From Nostoc sp. UHCC 0702 (GTDB taxonomy: Bacteria; Cyanobacteriota; Cyanobacteriia; Cyanobacteriales; Nostocaceae), in the NCBI GenBank assembly GCA_017164015.1, contig CP071065.1, positions 6,028,091 to 6,092,090 on the forward strand: a stretch of DNA of 64,000 bases. The letters are read 5' to 3'. The notes beneath the pieces were generated by a model that worked only from the letters and a program-made list of their open reading frames with translations, was not told where the DNA came from and did no database searches. Below, piece by piece: positions 26,791-35,287 of this stretch. The stretch's first letter is position 1, and each line of letters starts with the position of its first letter. The position numbers were made by a program, and so were the translations under genes.

Positions 26791-27900
26791 CTAACTTTTT
26801 TTACTTGCACGTAGTTGTCCACAAGCTGCATCAGCTTCTAAACCACGAGAATAGCGGACACTAACAGCAATTTGTTGTTGTTTGAGGACTTTCACAAAAG
26901 CTTGAATGCGATCGCTATTCGGGCGTTTGTAGTCAACTTCCGCAATGGGGTTGTAGGGAATCAAATTCACATGACTTTGGAATCCTCGCAGACATTTTGC
27001 CAATTCCAATGCGTGTTCTGGCAAATCGTTCACCCCAGCGAGGAGAACATATTCAAAAGATACACGGCGACCCGTGATTTCGACGTATTCCCGACATTCA
27101 GTTAGTAAATCTTTGAGAGGATAGGAGTGGGCGCTAGGTATAAGTTGTTCTCGCAGGGCTTGGTTGGGTGCGTGAAGACTAACAGCAAGAGTAATTTGCA
27201 GATGGTGTTCGGCTAACTGACGGATGCGATCGCGAATACCCACTGTAGAAACAGTAAGCGATCGCTGTCCAATGCCGACATCTTGATTGAGGCATTTCAA
27301 AGCAGCTAAAACATTCTCAGTATTCAACAATGGTTCACCCATGCCCATGAATACCACATGGCTAACCCGCTGCTGAAAATCTGATTGTACAGTTAACACC
27401 TGATCGACAATTTCATGCCTGCCTAAATTGCGCTTATAGCCGCCTTTACCAGTAGCGCAGAAATCACACGCCATTGGGCAACCCACCTGAGTAGAAACGC
27501 ATACTGTTAAACGCTTGTCTGTGGGAATGCCAACGGTTTCAATGATTTGACCATCAGCCAGTTGCAGCAGGTACTTAATCGTGCGATCGGGTGCAACAGC
27601 GCGATGGTGTATAGTTGAACGTCCAATGGGGATTTGTGCTACTTCTTGCCGCCATTGTTTAGAAAATACAGAAATATCAGCAAGCGATCGCACTTGCTTT
27701 TGATAAATCCACTCATGCAGTTGCTTTCCTCTATAAGCAGGTTGTCCTTGCTGCTGCACCCAAGCAGTTAACTCAGTAACCGAAGCACCTAGCAAGGGAG
27801 GCAGCGCTGTGCGGGGGTTCCCCCCGTTGAGGCGACTGCCGTGAGGAATTATTTCTGATGTTCTTGAGTCAACTAAAGAAATGAGAGGCGTAGCAGGCAT
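26791..27900 (-). CDS. rlmN: 23S rRNA (adenine-2503-C2)-methyltransferase, radical SAM
   Basis: 369 residues. The radical SAM cysteines are in CPMACDFCATGKGGYKRNL. Further RlmN hallmarks are WIYQKQVRSLADISVFSKQW, GMGEPLLN, LTVSTVGI, LAVSLHAPN and FEYVLLAGVNDLPEHA, and the second catalytic Cys lies near the end (GLEADAACGQLRASKK). It methylates A2503 in 23S rRNA, and in some bacteria A37 of tRNAs. The first 25 residues are hydrophilic and variable. It lies 46 bp downstream of the H-NOX-associated kinase gene on the same strand and might be in its transcript. Confidence 0.96.
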   Translation of the reverse strand: MPATPLISLVDSRTSEIIPHGSRLNGGNPRTALPPLLGASVTELTAWVQQQGQPAYRGKQLHEWIYQKQVRSLADISVFSKQWRQEVAQIPIGRSTIHHRAVAPDRTIKYLLQLADGQIIETVGIPTDKRLTVCVSTQVGCPMACDFCATGKGGYKRNLGRHEIVDQVLTVQSDFQQRVSHVVFMGMGEPLLNTENVLAALKCLNQDVGIGQRSLTVSTVGIRDRIRQLAEHHLQITLAVSLHAPNQALREQLIPSAHSYPLKDLLTECREYVEITGRRVSFEYVLLAGVNDLPEHALELAKCLRGFQSHVNLIPYNPIAEVDYKRPNSDRIQAFVKVLKQQQIAVSVRYSRGLEADAACGQLRASKKS

Positions 27901-27946
27901 AAAAAAACAAGAATTGATACTGGATCTCTATCCTACAACTTCCAGA

Positions 27947-29359
27947 TTAACTCGGTTGCCGCAGAGGAATATCGATCACAAATTCAGCCCCTTCTCCAGG
28001 TGTCGAAATACACTCTAGCGTACCCCCATGTTTATCCACCACAATTTGATAGCTGATGGATAATCCCAAACCAGTACCTTGTCCCACAGGTTTAGTAGTA
28101 AAGAAAGGGTCAAACAATTTAGTTTTAGCCTTCTCTGTGATTCCTGCACCATTATCTTTAATACTGATGATCAAGCGCTCTTGATTTTGAACTTGAGTAC
28201 GGATGATAATGTGACTAGGGTTTTGTAAAATCTCGTCTTGGCAGCAGTGATCAGAATACTCATGTAAAGCATCAATTGCATTACTTAAGATATTCATAAA
28301 TACCTGATTCATTTGTCCTGGATAGCATTCCACAAGAGGCAAATCACCGTATTCTTTAATCACTTCAATAGGCGGTTGGTCTGGTTTAGCTCTCAGACGA
28401 TGTTGCAAAATCAGTAATGTGCTGTCGATACCTTCGTGGATATCAGCCAGCCTCATTTCTAATTGATCGAGTCGTGAGAAATTGCGTAAAGTTTTGACAA
28501 TCTCACAGATTCGGCTAGCACCAACTTCCATTGAAGATAAAATTTTCGGTAGATCCTCAATGATAAACTCTAAGTCAAAAGTATTGACTAATGCTTGAAT
28601 TTCTGAATGATGTTCAGGATAAATGTATTGATATAAATTGACGAGATTTAATAAATTTTGAGTATACTCTTTAACATATTTGAGATTGCCGTAAATGAAA
28701 TTTACAGGATTATTAATTTCATGTCCAACACCAGCCACTAGCTGTCCTAGTGAAGACATTTTTTCAGTTTGAATCAGTTGAGATTGGGTTTGCTGTAACT
28801 CTTTGAGAGTTTGTTTTAACTCTTGGGCTTGTGTTGCAGCAGTCTTCGCCAAATATTCTTGAACTTGTAGTGCCTTTTCTAGCTGTGACTGTCGCTGTTT
28901 GAGTTCATCTGTTAATTTTTTGACATCTTCTAAAGCGTTATTTTTAGCTTTGAGTAAAAATATCAAATCAACAGTTTGGTCATGAATTGCAAAGTCTTTT
29001 AGCTTCAGATTGTATGTAGATATAGAATTTAAATCATTGATCCAAACAGAGCAGAGAAAAAGCATAACATCCTGCTCCTGGATATACATCATTTGCCCTT
29101 TAAGAAGGATGCCATTATATAGAGATTCAAACAAAAATAAAGAGTGAAGCCGCTTAGCGATCGCTGCAAAATCAATCCGAATCTTCGGACGCTTAATCTC
29201 AAAATGTTCCTCAATTAAATTGCCGTGCAAGGGTTCTGGGTGAATACGTTGCAAAACTTCCCCAACTTGTAAAATCTTCCCCTCACGATTGAACACAATA
29301 TGAAATGGAAAAGCTTGGTTAAATAATTGTGGTGGAATATTGAATTGGGGGCAGTTCAT
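27947..29359 (-). CDS. H-NOX-associated sensor histidine kinase (HNOBA-HisKA-HATPase)
   Basis: 470 residues. Residues about 1-135 match the heme-NO-binding-associated (HNOBA) domain: FPFHIVFNREGKILQVGEVL, then FEIKRPKIRIDF and LLKGQMMY. A coiled coil (about 140-205) leads to the kinase core with GVGHEINNPVNFIYGNL (phospho-His), NILSNAIDAL, DNGAGI and GTGLGLSISYQIV. No transmembrane segments. The start is 7 bp behind the stop of the H-NOX gene, so the two are translationally linked; NO binding by H-NOX should control this kinase's autophosphorylation. No response regulator is adjacent. Confidence 0.92.
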   Translation of the reverse strand: MNCPQFNIPPQLFNQAFPFHIVFNREGKILQVGEVLQRIHPEPLHGNLIEEHFEIKRPKIRIDFAAIAKRLHSLFLFESLYNGILLKGQMMYIQEQDVMLFLCSVWINDLNSISTYNLKLKDFAIHDQTVDLIFLLKAKNNALEDVKKLTDELKQRQSQLEKALQVQEYLAKTAATQAQELKQTLKELQQTQSQLIQTEKMSSLGQLVAGVGHEINNPVNFIYGNLKYVKEYTQNLLNLVNLYQYIYPEHHSEIQALVNTFDLEFIIEDLPKILSSMEVGASRICEIVKTLRNFSRLDQLEMRLADIHEGIDSTLLILQHRLRAKPDQPPIEVIKEYGDLPLVECYPGQMNQVFMNILSNAIDALHEYSDHCCQDEILQNPSHIIIRTQVQNQERLIISIKDNGAGITEKAKTKLFDPFFTTKPVGQGTGLGLSISYQIVVDKHGGTLECISTPGEGAEFVIDIPLRQPS

Positions 29360-29366
29360 GAAATAG

Positions 29367-29918
29367 TTAGTGATGTTTGTACTCTATTAAAAAAGCATCA
29401 TGGTCAGCACCCTCTTCTCGATTTTGAATTTGGGTAATGTTAACTTTTGTATTAAATCTAGCTCCTAAACCTCTGAGTAAGCCAACAACCATTGGAGCCA
29501 GTCCTTTTCGCCCAGAATGGTAGTTGAGTTGCAAAGCATTTTCTTGGGCTTCAGTGCATTCAAACGAAGGAGGATTATATTGTGGGAAGTGTACACTCAG
29601 ACGAGTATGCAGGTCATCCAGATTTTCCAGGAATTCTGGTAGGTTATCCCCGCTCATATCCATCATTGCCCCGTAGCCAGCCTTGCCAGTGTACTGTATC
29701 CAATATTCTCCAAAGGCTTGCATTACTTCCGTAGGAGTTAAATCAACAACTTCACTTGTGGCCTTCACCAACTTGTGAGTCAAGTCATCAGGATAGGTTT
29801 CCATCCTCAGAAAAGTCTCTAATTCTAGTTCTGCCTTTTTTTTAATCATCTGCCAAGTTTCCTCACCAAAGCGATCGCACACCATATCTTGAATCGCTTT
29901 ATTTATTAGACCGTACAT
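29367..29918 (-). CDS. H-NOX heme nitric oxide sensor
   Basis: 183 residues, the size of stand-alone H-NOX. The N-terminus MYGLINKAIQDMVCDRFGEE is typical. The proximal heme ligand is His104 in LENLDDLHTRL, and the heme-propionate-binding YxSxR motif is present as YHSGR (133-137). A Trp at 73 fits the distal pocket of the Nostoc protein. No Tyr appears at the place of the O2-stabilising Tyr140 of the Thermoanaerobacter protein, which by family knowledge implies NO/CO selectivity and O2 exclusion; an alignment would settle this. It forms a two-gene operon with the HNOBA kinase. Confidence 0.95.
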   Translation of the reverse strand: MYGLINKAIQDMVCDRFGEETWQMIKKKAELELETFLRMETYPDDLTHKLVKATSEVVDLTPTEVMQAFGEYWIQYTGKAGYGAMMDMSGDNLPEFLENLDDLHTRLSVHFPQYNPPSFECTEAQENALQLNYHSGRKGLAPMVVGLLRGLGARFNTKVNITQIQNREEGADHDAFLIEYKHH

Positions 29919-30045
29919 CTAGTTTTCCCTTTTACTTCTATTTCTGTATCATTGATTTCATCATATCTACTCAAGACGCCAAACAAACATTTGAGATTAC
30001 CCTCTCAAAATACTGTCACCGTTGTGTAACAATTTTACATAACAA

Positions 30046-30399
30046 TTAACTAAAGGTCGTGGCGTTCCAGCCCCACATTGCACCCAGTGCATCCGCAAAC
30101 TCTATATAAATGCGATTTTTAGGCACGCCCAAGGTTTGGTTAATCTGTTGGCAAAAGTCCTGACTCATAGCCTCGGTTTGGTCTGGCTTCATACTGCCGA
30201 TACTTTTAACTTCAACGTAGCAAACCGGATCTGTAGTACCAGCAAAGGTCATGGCGATTCCTGGTTCAAAAGCCGTCATCACATAGGATTCTGGTTTGCC
30301 CAAATGTTTCGCTAACTTGGCTGATAGGCTTAAAAGCATTGCCTCAACTTCAGCTTTTTGCACAGCAGACACAGAAGTTTGCACTTTAATTAAAGGCAT
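30046..30399 (-). CDS. MIF/phenylpyruvate tautomerase family protein
   Basis: 117 residues. It has the catalytic N-terminal proline directly after Met (MPLIKVQTSVS), the LSAKLAKHLGKPESYVM segment and the C-terminal NRIYIEFADALGAMWGWNATTF, which together identify the macrophage migration inhibitory factor fold. The family acts as keto-enol tautomerases; the physiological substrate in cyanobacteria is unknown. The gene appears to stand alone. Confidence 0.92.
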   Translation of the reverse strand: MPLIKVQTSVSAVQKAEVEAMLLSLSAKLAKHLGKPESYVMTAFEPGIAMTFAGTTDPVCYVEVKSIGSMKPDQTEAMSQDFCQQINQTLGVPKNRIYIEFADALGAMWGWNATTFS

Positions 30400-30523
30400 A
30401 GTACTGAATTAGAACTTCAATTTGATTGATATTGTTAAGTTTATCCAACCGCAGGGGATAGGGGGATGGGGGGATAGGGAGGTGGGGGGACACGAAGAAT
30501 AAGTAATGCCCCATGCCCAATCC

Positions 30524-31315
30524 CTACCGACTATTGACTGAAGAACGAAATAAATGATCATGTTCAGGATGATATAAACGCGATCGCCCTGTTGTTGGTA
30601 AAAGTGCTGGACTAATTACATAAAGTGTGGTACGGATCAGGTTTTCTTCATAGGTACAGTCTGCCATTTGATTTAGGGGAACAACCCTAATTTTTTCATC
30701 GGGCCATCCCAAGCGAAAGCAAATCGCTACCGCAGTGTCGGCTGGGTAGTGTTCGAGTAGTTTACCTTGGGCATTTTCCACATGACGCGCACTCAGATAA
30801 AGGCAGAGGCTAGCCTGATGTGCCGCAAGATCAGCTAATTCTTCCTTGGTAGGAACTTCTGTACGTCCACTGATACGGGTTAGGATAATAGTCTGGACTA
30901 AACCTGGCACAGTCAGTTCTATTTTGAGTTTGGCAGCAGCGGCTTGAAAGGCGCTAATACCTGGTATGACTTCAAAGGGAATATGAGCCTCACTTAGCAG
31001 ATGCATTTGCTCACCAATGGCACTGTAGAGACTGGGGTCGCCGGAATGGAGACGCACAACAGATTTGTGCTGCGATCGCACTCGTTCTATCATCAGCCCT
31101 AGAATCTCTTCTAAAGTCTTATTGGCAGTGCGAATAATTTCTGCATCTTCTCGGCAAATTTCCAAAATCTGTTCGGGTACTAAAGAATCAGCAAATAAAA
31201 TTACATCTGCTACAGCCAGCAACTTCTGCGCCTTCACCGTCAATAAATCCGGATCTCCTGGCCCTGCCCCCACAATATACACTGCTGATTTTATGTAATC
31301 TAAATTGTTTGGCAT
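30524..31315 (-). CDS. cobM: Precorrin-4 C11-methyltransferase
   Basis: 263 residues from the ATG at 31315 (MPNNLDYIKSAVYIVGAGPG). An ATG 17 codons further upstream would add only a basic, unconserved tail. Tetrapyrrole methylase fold: VYIVGAGPGDPDLLTVKAQK, VRLHSGDPSLYSAIGEQ and FEVIPGISAFQAAAAKL, followed by TIILTRISGRTEVP typical of CobM. It methylates C11 of precorrin-4 (or the cobalt form) using SAM in cobalamin or pseudocobalamin synthesis. No other cobalamin gene is near. Confidence 0.93.
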   Translation of the reverse strand: MPNNLDYIKSAVYIVGAGPGDPDLLTVKAQKLLAVADVILFADSLVPEQILEICREDAEIIRTANKTLEEILGLMIERVRSQHKSVVRLHSGDPSLYSAIGEQMHLLSEAHIPFEVIPGISAFQAAAAKLKIELTVPGLVQTIILTRISGRTEVPTKEELADLAAHQASLCLYLSARHVENAQGKLLEHYPADTAVAICFRLGWPDEKIRVVPLNQMADCTYEENLIRTTLYVISPALLPTTGRSRLYHPEHDHLFRSSVNSR

Positions 31316-31527
31316 ACTAAATTTTGTTTTGTATTTACGTGATTTTCGCACACAGAAAATTCTCAAAAAATTTTTTTAGTATTTTCTCAGTATCTTTCCG
31401 GATTTAGCATCTCTGCTCTAGTAGAAAGAAATGGTAGATGCACCCTGGTTAAGCCCTAGAGAAAACTCTGGGGCATTTTTTATTTTTGGGAATTGGGAAT
31501 TGCGAACTTGTACTCTCGCACTTGTAC

Positions 31528-31633
31528 CGACTTGTGCTGAGCTTGTCCTGAATTTCGACTTCGCTCAATTGCCGCGTAGCCGACTTGTGCCGAGCTTGTC
31601 CTGAATTTCGACTTCGCTCAATTGCCGCGTAGC
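31528..31633. repeat. Tandem duplication of a 53-bp unit
   Basis: 31528-31580 and 31581-31633 are 53-bp direct repeats with one difference (CTTGTGCTGAG versus CTTGTGCCGAG). Each contains GAGCTTGTC, TTCGACTTCGCTC and TTGCCGCGTAGC. Further partial copies continue to about 31690. An open frame on the minus strand (31449-31709) is produced by this repeat and is not accepted as a gene. Confidence 0.85.
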
Positions 31634-31775
31634 CGAAGGGCGAAGCCGAGGTAAGGGCGCAGTCGAAGTAGCGAAGTCGAGGTAAGCCGAAGTATTGGGC
31701 ATCGGGCATCGGGCATTACTTATTCTTCGTGTCCCCCCATCCCCTCATCCCCTCATCCCCCCATCCCCCCTGCCC

Positions 31776-32642
31776 CTACTCTCCATCTCCTTTCAGGGGA
31801 GAAACTACATCAGGCAGAGGGCGTTTACGTATGTAAAGCCAAGCTAAACCAGCTAATCCTAAAGCAATTCCAGTGAGACTGACAACCTGTGCAATCCGCA
31901 GCGGCCCCAGCATTAAACTATCAGTGCGAAGGCCCTCAATCCACAAGCGTCCCAGACTGTAGGTTGCCAGGTAAATCATGAACAGCGTACCCACTCGCAA
32001 GCGCGACTTGCCAGCGACACCCCGAAAAAATAACGTGATCAACAGAGCAAACACCATTAAATTCCACAGAGATTCGTAGAGGAATGTGGGATGAAAATAC
32101 TCAAAACTAGCTAATTGTGGAGGACGGCGTTCTAGTGGAATATACAGCTTCCAAGGTAAGTTGGTAGGATCACCAAAAGCCTCAGAGTTAAAAAAATTAC
32201 CCCAACGCCCGATCGCTTGTCCTAAAATCAGAGAAGGAGCCACCAAATCAGCCAGTTGCCAGAAAGAAACTTGCTTGAGTTTGGCAAAAATTAAAGCGGC
32301 TATTGTGCCACCAATAATTGCTCCGTGAATTGCAATACCTCCTTGCCAAATAGCAATAATCCGTTCGGGAGACTGGGCATATTCTGACCACTCAAATAAA
32401 ACGTAGTACAGCCGTGCTGCGGGTATTGCCCCAATCACCAACCAAATTGACAAATCGCTCAGCAAGTCTGGATTGACGTTACGGCGCTTTGCTAAGTATT
32501 GAGAAAGGCTAACGCCGATTAATACGGCTGTGGCAATCAACAAGCCATACCAGCGAATAGTTATTGGGCCTAACTTCACCAGAATTGGGCCTGGAGAAGT
32601 AAATTGAAACGCCAAAGGCAAAATGGAAAGATCCAGTGCCAT
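31776..32642 (-). CDS. lgt: Prolipoprotein diacylglyceryl transferase
   Basis: 288 residues with about seven transmembrane segments. The Lgt signature GRWGNFFNSEAFG is present, as are IHGAIIGGTIAALIF with the catalytic His region, RLYYVLFEW, and FHPTFLYESLWNL. It transfers diacylglycerol from phosphatidylglycerol to the lipobox cysteine of prolipoproteins at the cytoplasmic membrane, the first step of lipoprotein maturation. The first 15 residues vary in the family; the ATG at 32642 gives a normal length. Confidence 0.96.
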   Translation of the reverse strand: MALDLSILPLAFQFTSPGPILVKLGPITIRWYGLLIATAVLIGVSLSQYLAKRRNVNPDLLSDLSIWLVIGAIPAARLYYVLFEWSEYAQSPERIIAIWQGGIAIHGAIIGGTIAALIFAKLKQVSFWQLADLVAPSLILGQAIGRWGNFFNSEAFGDPTNLPWKLYIPLERRPPQLASFEYFHPTFLYESLWNLMVFALLITLFFRGVAGKSRLRVGTLFMIYLATYSLGRLWIEGLRTDSLMLGPLRIAQVVSLTGIALGLAGLAWLYIRKRPLPDVVSPLKGDGE

Positions 32643-32939
32643 GCAAAAGTACCTAGTTGACTAAATTGTTCAGCTGTTATCAGCTTCTAACCCCATGATT
32701 GAAAGGGGTTTTTATATATAAACAATTAGAGCAGGTTTTGCTTAACTGGTGACTGGGGGCTGGGGACTGGGGACTGGGGACTGGGGACTGGTGACTGGTG
32801 ACTGGGAAGTAATTCAGTTTACACACAGAGCGTATTTCTTCCTAATCCCCGATCCCCAATACCCGATCCCCAATCCCCAATCCCCAATACCCAAGGTTCC
32901 GATATAATTACTCAAGCAGCTTGAAGGCACCTAAGTACC
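32643..32939. repeat. GGGGACTGGG / CCCCAATCCC repeat cluster
   Basis: About six tandem GGGGACTGGG units (32750-32810) are followed by complementary-type CCCCAATCCC/CCCGATCCCC units (32838-32892). They fill the divergent region between lgt and coaD, so the promoters of both are squeezed between or within repeats. The arms could form a long imperfect hairpin. Confidence 0.75.
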
Positions 32940-33491
32940 GTGATTGCTATTTATCCAGGTAGCTTCGATCCCATCACTTTAGGTCATCTTGATATCATTC
33001 AGCGTGGTAGTCGGCTGTTTGATAAGGTGATTGTTGCTGTACTACGGAACCCTAATAAAGTTCCACTGTTTACTGTGCAGGAACGACTAGAACAAATTCG
33101 TATAGCTACGCGACATCTACCTAATGTAGAAGTAGATAGCTTCGATGGTCTTACCGTCAACTACGCCCAAAAGCAACACGCAGGAGTCTTACTGCGGGGT
33201 TTACGAGCAATTTCTGACTTTGAAGTAGAGCTACAAATGGCTCATACTAATAAAACTATTTCAACTCAAATAGAGACAGTTTTTCTGGCTACATCAAACG
33301 AGTATAGTTTTTTAAGTAGTAGTGTGGTAAAAGAGATTGCAAGGTTTGGTGGTTCTGTCGATCATCTTGTTCCCCCACACATTGCTTTAGATATATACAA
33401 ATGCTACAACCACAACTCCCCAACGGCGAACCCAATGACAACGGAGACTATCTCCCCCCGCAAGAGTATCCCGACGGATCTGGAAGTATAG
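32940..33491 (+). CDS. coaD: Phosphopantetheine adenylyltransferase with extended C-terminus
   Basis: 183 residues beginning at GTG. The nucleotidyltransferase motif YPGSFDPITLGHLDII is at the N-terminus, with LLRGLRAISDFEVELQMAHT and the ISSS-like EYSFLSSSVVKEIARFGG. It performs the penultimate step of coenzyme A synthesis. The family usually ends near residue 160; the last 25 residues (HNSPTANPMTTETISPRKSI...) are unlike CoaD and lie in the stretch that overlaps the start of the next gene by 91 bp in another frame. Confidence 0.94.
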   Translation: MIAIYPGSFDPITLGHLDIIQRGSRLFDKVIVAVLRNPNKVPLFTVQERLEQIRIATRHLPNVEVDSFDGLTVNYAQKQHAGVLLRGLRAISDFEVELQMAHTNKTISTQIETVFLATSNEYSFLSSSVVKEIARFGGSVDHLVPPHIALDIYKCYNHNSPTANPMTTETISPRKSIPTDLEV

Positions 33492-34057
33492 ATATTCAGG
33501 AGGAACTCAATCGACTGGAGGAATTAATTCTTGATGATGGTTTCCGCATTCCGCTGACGGGACGCATAGTAATAGACGAAGAAAGGCTATTGGAACAACT
33601 CGATTTCATCAGAGTTTGCCTGCCATCAGTGTTTCAGGAAGCAGCCGCAATCCTAGAACAAAAACAGGAAGTTCTGCTGGAAGCAGAAGAGTATGGGCAG
33701 CAAATTGTTGAGGCTGCCCAAGCAAAAAGAGCGCAAATTTTGGCCCAAAGCGATATTGTCAAGCAGGCAGAACGAGAAGCTGAAGAACTGCGACGAAAAG
33801 TGCAACTTGAATGTGAGGCAATGATGCAAGAAACCCTCACTGAAATTGACCTCAAGCGGCGTGCTTGTCAGCAAGAGTTAGAAGAAATCAGAAAAACAGC
33901 GATTGCCCAAGCTCAAGAAATTGAAAATGGTGCTGATGAATACGCTGATAGTGTCCTCGAAGGTATTGAGCAAGACCTGCAAGATATGTTACGAATTATC
34001 ACCAACGGACGGCAACAATTACGAGCAGATAATTTATCCTCCCATAAAAAGAAGTAA
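33401..34057 (+). CDS. Coiled-coil protein resembling DivIVA/ATP synthase subunit b type, unknown function
   Basis: 218 residues. A Pro/Asp-rich N-terminus (1-30) precedes a long amphipathic helix from about 35 to 205 with heptads (AAAILEQKQEVLLEAEEYGQ, then AQAKRAQILAQSDIVKQAER). The GRIVIDEERLLEQLDFIRVC block looks conserved in cyanobacteria. No enzyme motif or membrane segment. The start is inside coaD (91-bp overlap), and no in-frame ATG is available soon after, so the overlap is probably real. Possible scaffold role by analogy with DivIVA-like proteins; unproven. Confidence 0.8.
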   Translation: MLQPQLPNGEPNDNGDYLPPQEYPDGSGSIDIQEELNRLEELILDDGFRIPLTGRIVIDEERLLEQLDFIRVCLPSVFQEAAAILEQKQEVLLEAEEYGQQIVEAAQAKRAQILAQSDIVKQAEREAEELRRKVQLECEAMMQETLTEIDLKRRACQQELEEIRKTAIAQAQEIENGADEYADSVLEGIEQDLQDMLRIITNGRQQLRADNLSSHKKK

Positions 34058-34248
34058 GTTGCTTTGATGAAAATAGGGAGATGAGGTGAAACAGCGCTCT
34101 TGGTAGGGAAATAATTCTTCACTCCTAACAAATGACTATTGACTATTGACTATTGACAACACAAAGACTTGTAACAAACTTAACTAAATTGAGAAGGTAA
34201 AACCGTTAACTTAATGAAAGCCCTAAATGTAATTCAGGCTACATAACA

Positions 34249-35196
34249 ATGCGGCTAGAGCAGTTGCAAGCCTTTTTGGCGATCGCGGAAACTGGCAGCT
34301 TTCAACAAGCAGCCCGAAAATGTGGTGTCACCCAATCGACTATCAGTCGCCAAATCCAGTCCTTGGAAGCTGATATTGGGGTAGAACTATTTCACAGAAC
34401 CAGTCACGCCAAATTAACTCTGGGAGGTGAACGTTTACTACCTCGTGTCCGCAAAATTTGCACTGAGTGGGAGATAGCTACACAAGAATTAACAGATTTA
34501 ATTGCAGGAAAGCAGCCAGAACTATGCATTGCCGTGATTCACTCGTTATGTGCTTCTTACCTGCCACCAGTGCTGCAAAAATTTTGTCACGATTATCCAG
34601 AAGTACAATTGCGAGTCACATCATTGGGTAGCGATCGCGCCCTCAAAGTCCTCAAAGATGGATTGGTAGACCTAGCAATTGTGATGAATAATCGCTTTTT
34701 AACCACTGCCAGAGAGATGGTGGTAGAAGTACTATATGATGAACCCATAGAAGTCTTGGTTGGAGCGCATCATCCCCTAGCCCAATATGAACGCATCCCT
34801 TGGTCGGAGCTAGTTCGTTATCCGCAAGTAGTTTTTAAAGATGGATATGGAATGCAACGCCTAGTGCAAGACAAGTTTGAACGATTGGAAACCACACTCC
34901 AGGCAGCTTTAGAGGTAAATACCTTAGATGCCTTCCGGGGAGTGGTGCGACAAGGCGAACTCATAGCTTTGCTACCTCGTTCAGCACTTATGGAAGCACT
35001 GCATGATCCCACCTTAGCAGTTCGCTCCCTAGCTAGTAATACCACTGGTGCTGCATCTGACAATACAGGTTTGACTCGTCGCGTAGTTATGGTAACTACT
35101 CAAGACCGTCTCCAGATACCCCCAATTAATCACTTTTGGCAACTGGTACGGGAAAATATCCCACCGCAATTTCAGCAGCAGCGATCGGCTTCTTAA
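34249..35196 (+). CDS. LysR family transcriptional regulator
   Basis: 315 residues. The winged helix-turn-helix covers 1-60 (MRLEQLQAFLAIAETGSFQQ, then CGVTQSTISRQIQSLE). The LysR effector-binding domain follows (about 90-290). The region from about 264 (NTTGAASDNTGLTRR) is less typical. LysR proteins often regulate the neighbouring or divergent gene, but here the nearest gene is downstream in the same direction (TrpD2-like) behind tandem repeats. In heterocystous cyanobacteria similar LysR proteins act in carbon metabolism; I cannot tell which one this is. Confidence 0.92.
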   Translation: MRLEQLQAFLAIAETGSFQQAARKCGVTQSTISRQIQSLEADIGVELFHRTSHAKLTLGGERLLPRVRKICTEWEIATQELTDLIAGKQPELCIAVIHSLCASYLPPVLQKFCHDYPEVQLRVTSLGSDRALKVLKDGLVDLAIVMNNRFLTTAREMVVEVLYDEPIEVLVGAHHPLAQYERIPWSELVRYPQVVFKDGYGMQRLVQDKFERLETTLQAALEVNTLDAFRGVVRQGELIALLPRSALMEALHDPTLAVRSLASNTTGAASDNTGLTRRVVMVTTQDRLQIPPINHFWQLVRENIPPQFQQQRSAS

Positions 35197-35206
35197 AGTA
35201 TGATTA

Positions 35207-35287
35207 GTCAAAAGTCCAGAGTCAAAAGTCCACAGTTCAAATTTTGACTATTGACTATTGACTATTGACTATTGACTATTGACTACT
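35207..35287. repeat. Heptamer tandem repeats (TGACTAT)n up to the next start codon
   Basis: GTCAAAAGTCC-type units followed by about six TTGACTA copies reach the ATG at 35288 directly. The next gene therefore has a repeat as its 5' leader and no visible ribosome site. Confidence 0.8.

Noticed and set aside
31449..31709. Minus-strand open frame of 86 codons
   Set aside because: It is the translation of a duplicated 53-bp intergenic repeat; the peptide repeats accordingly.
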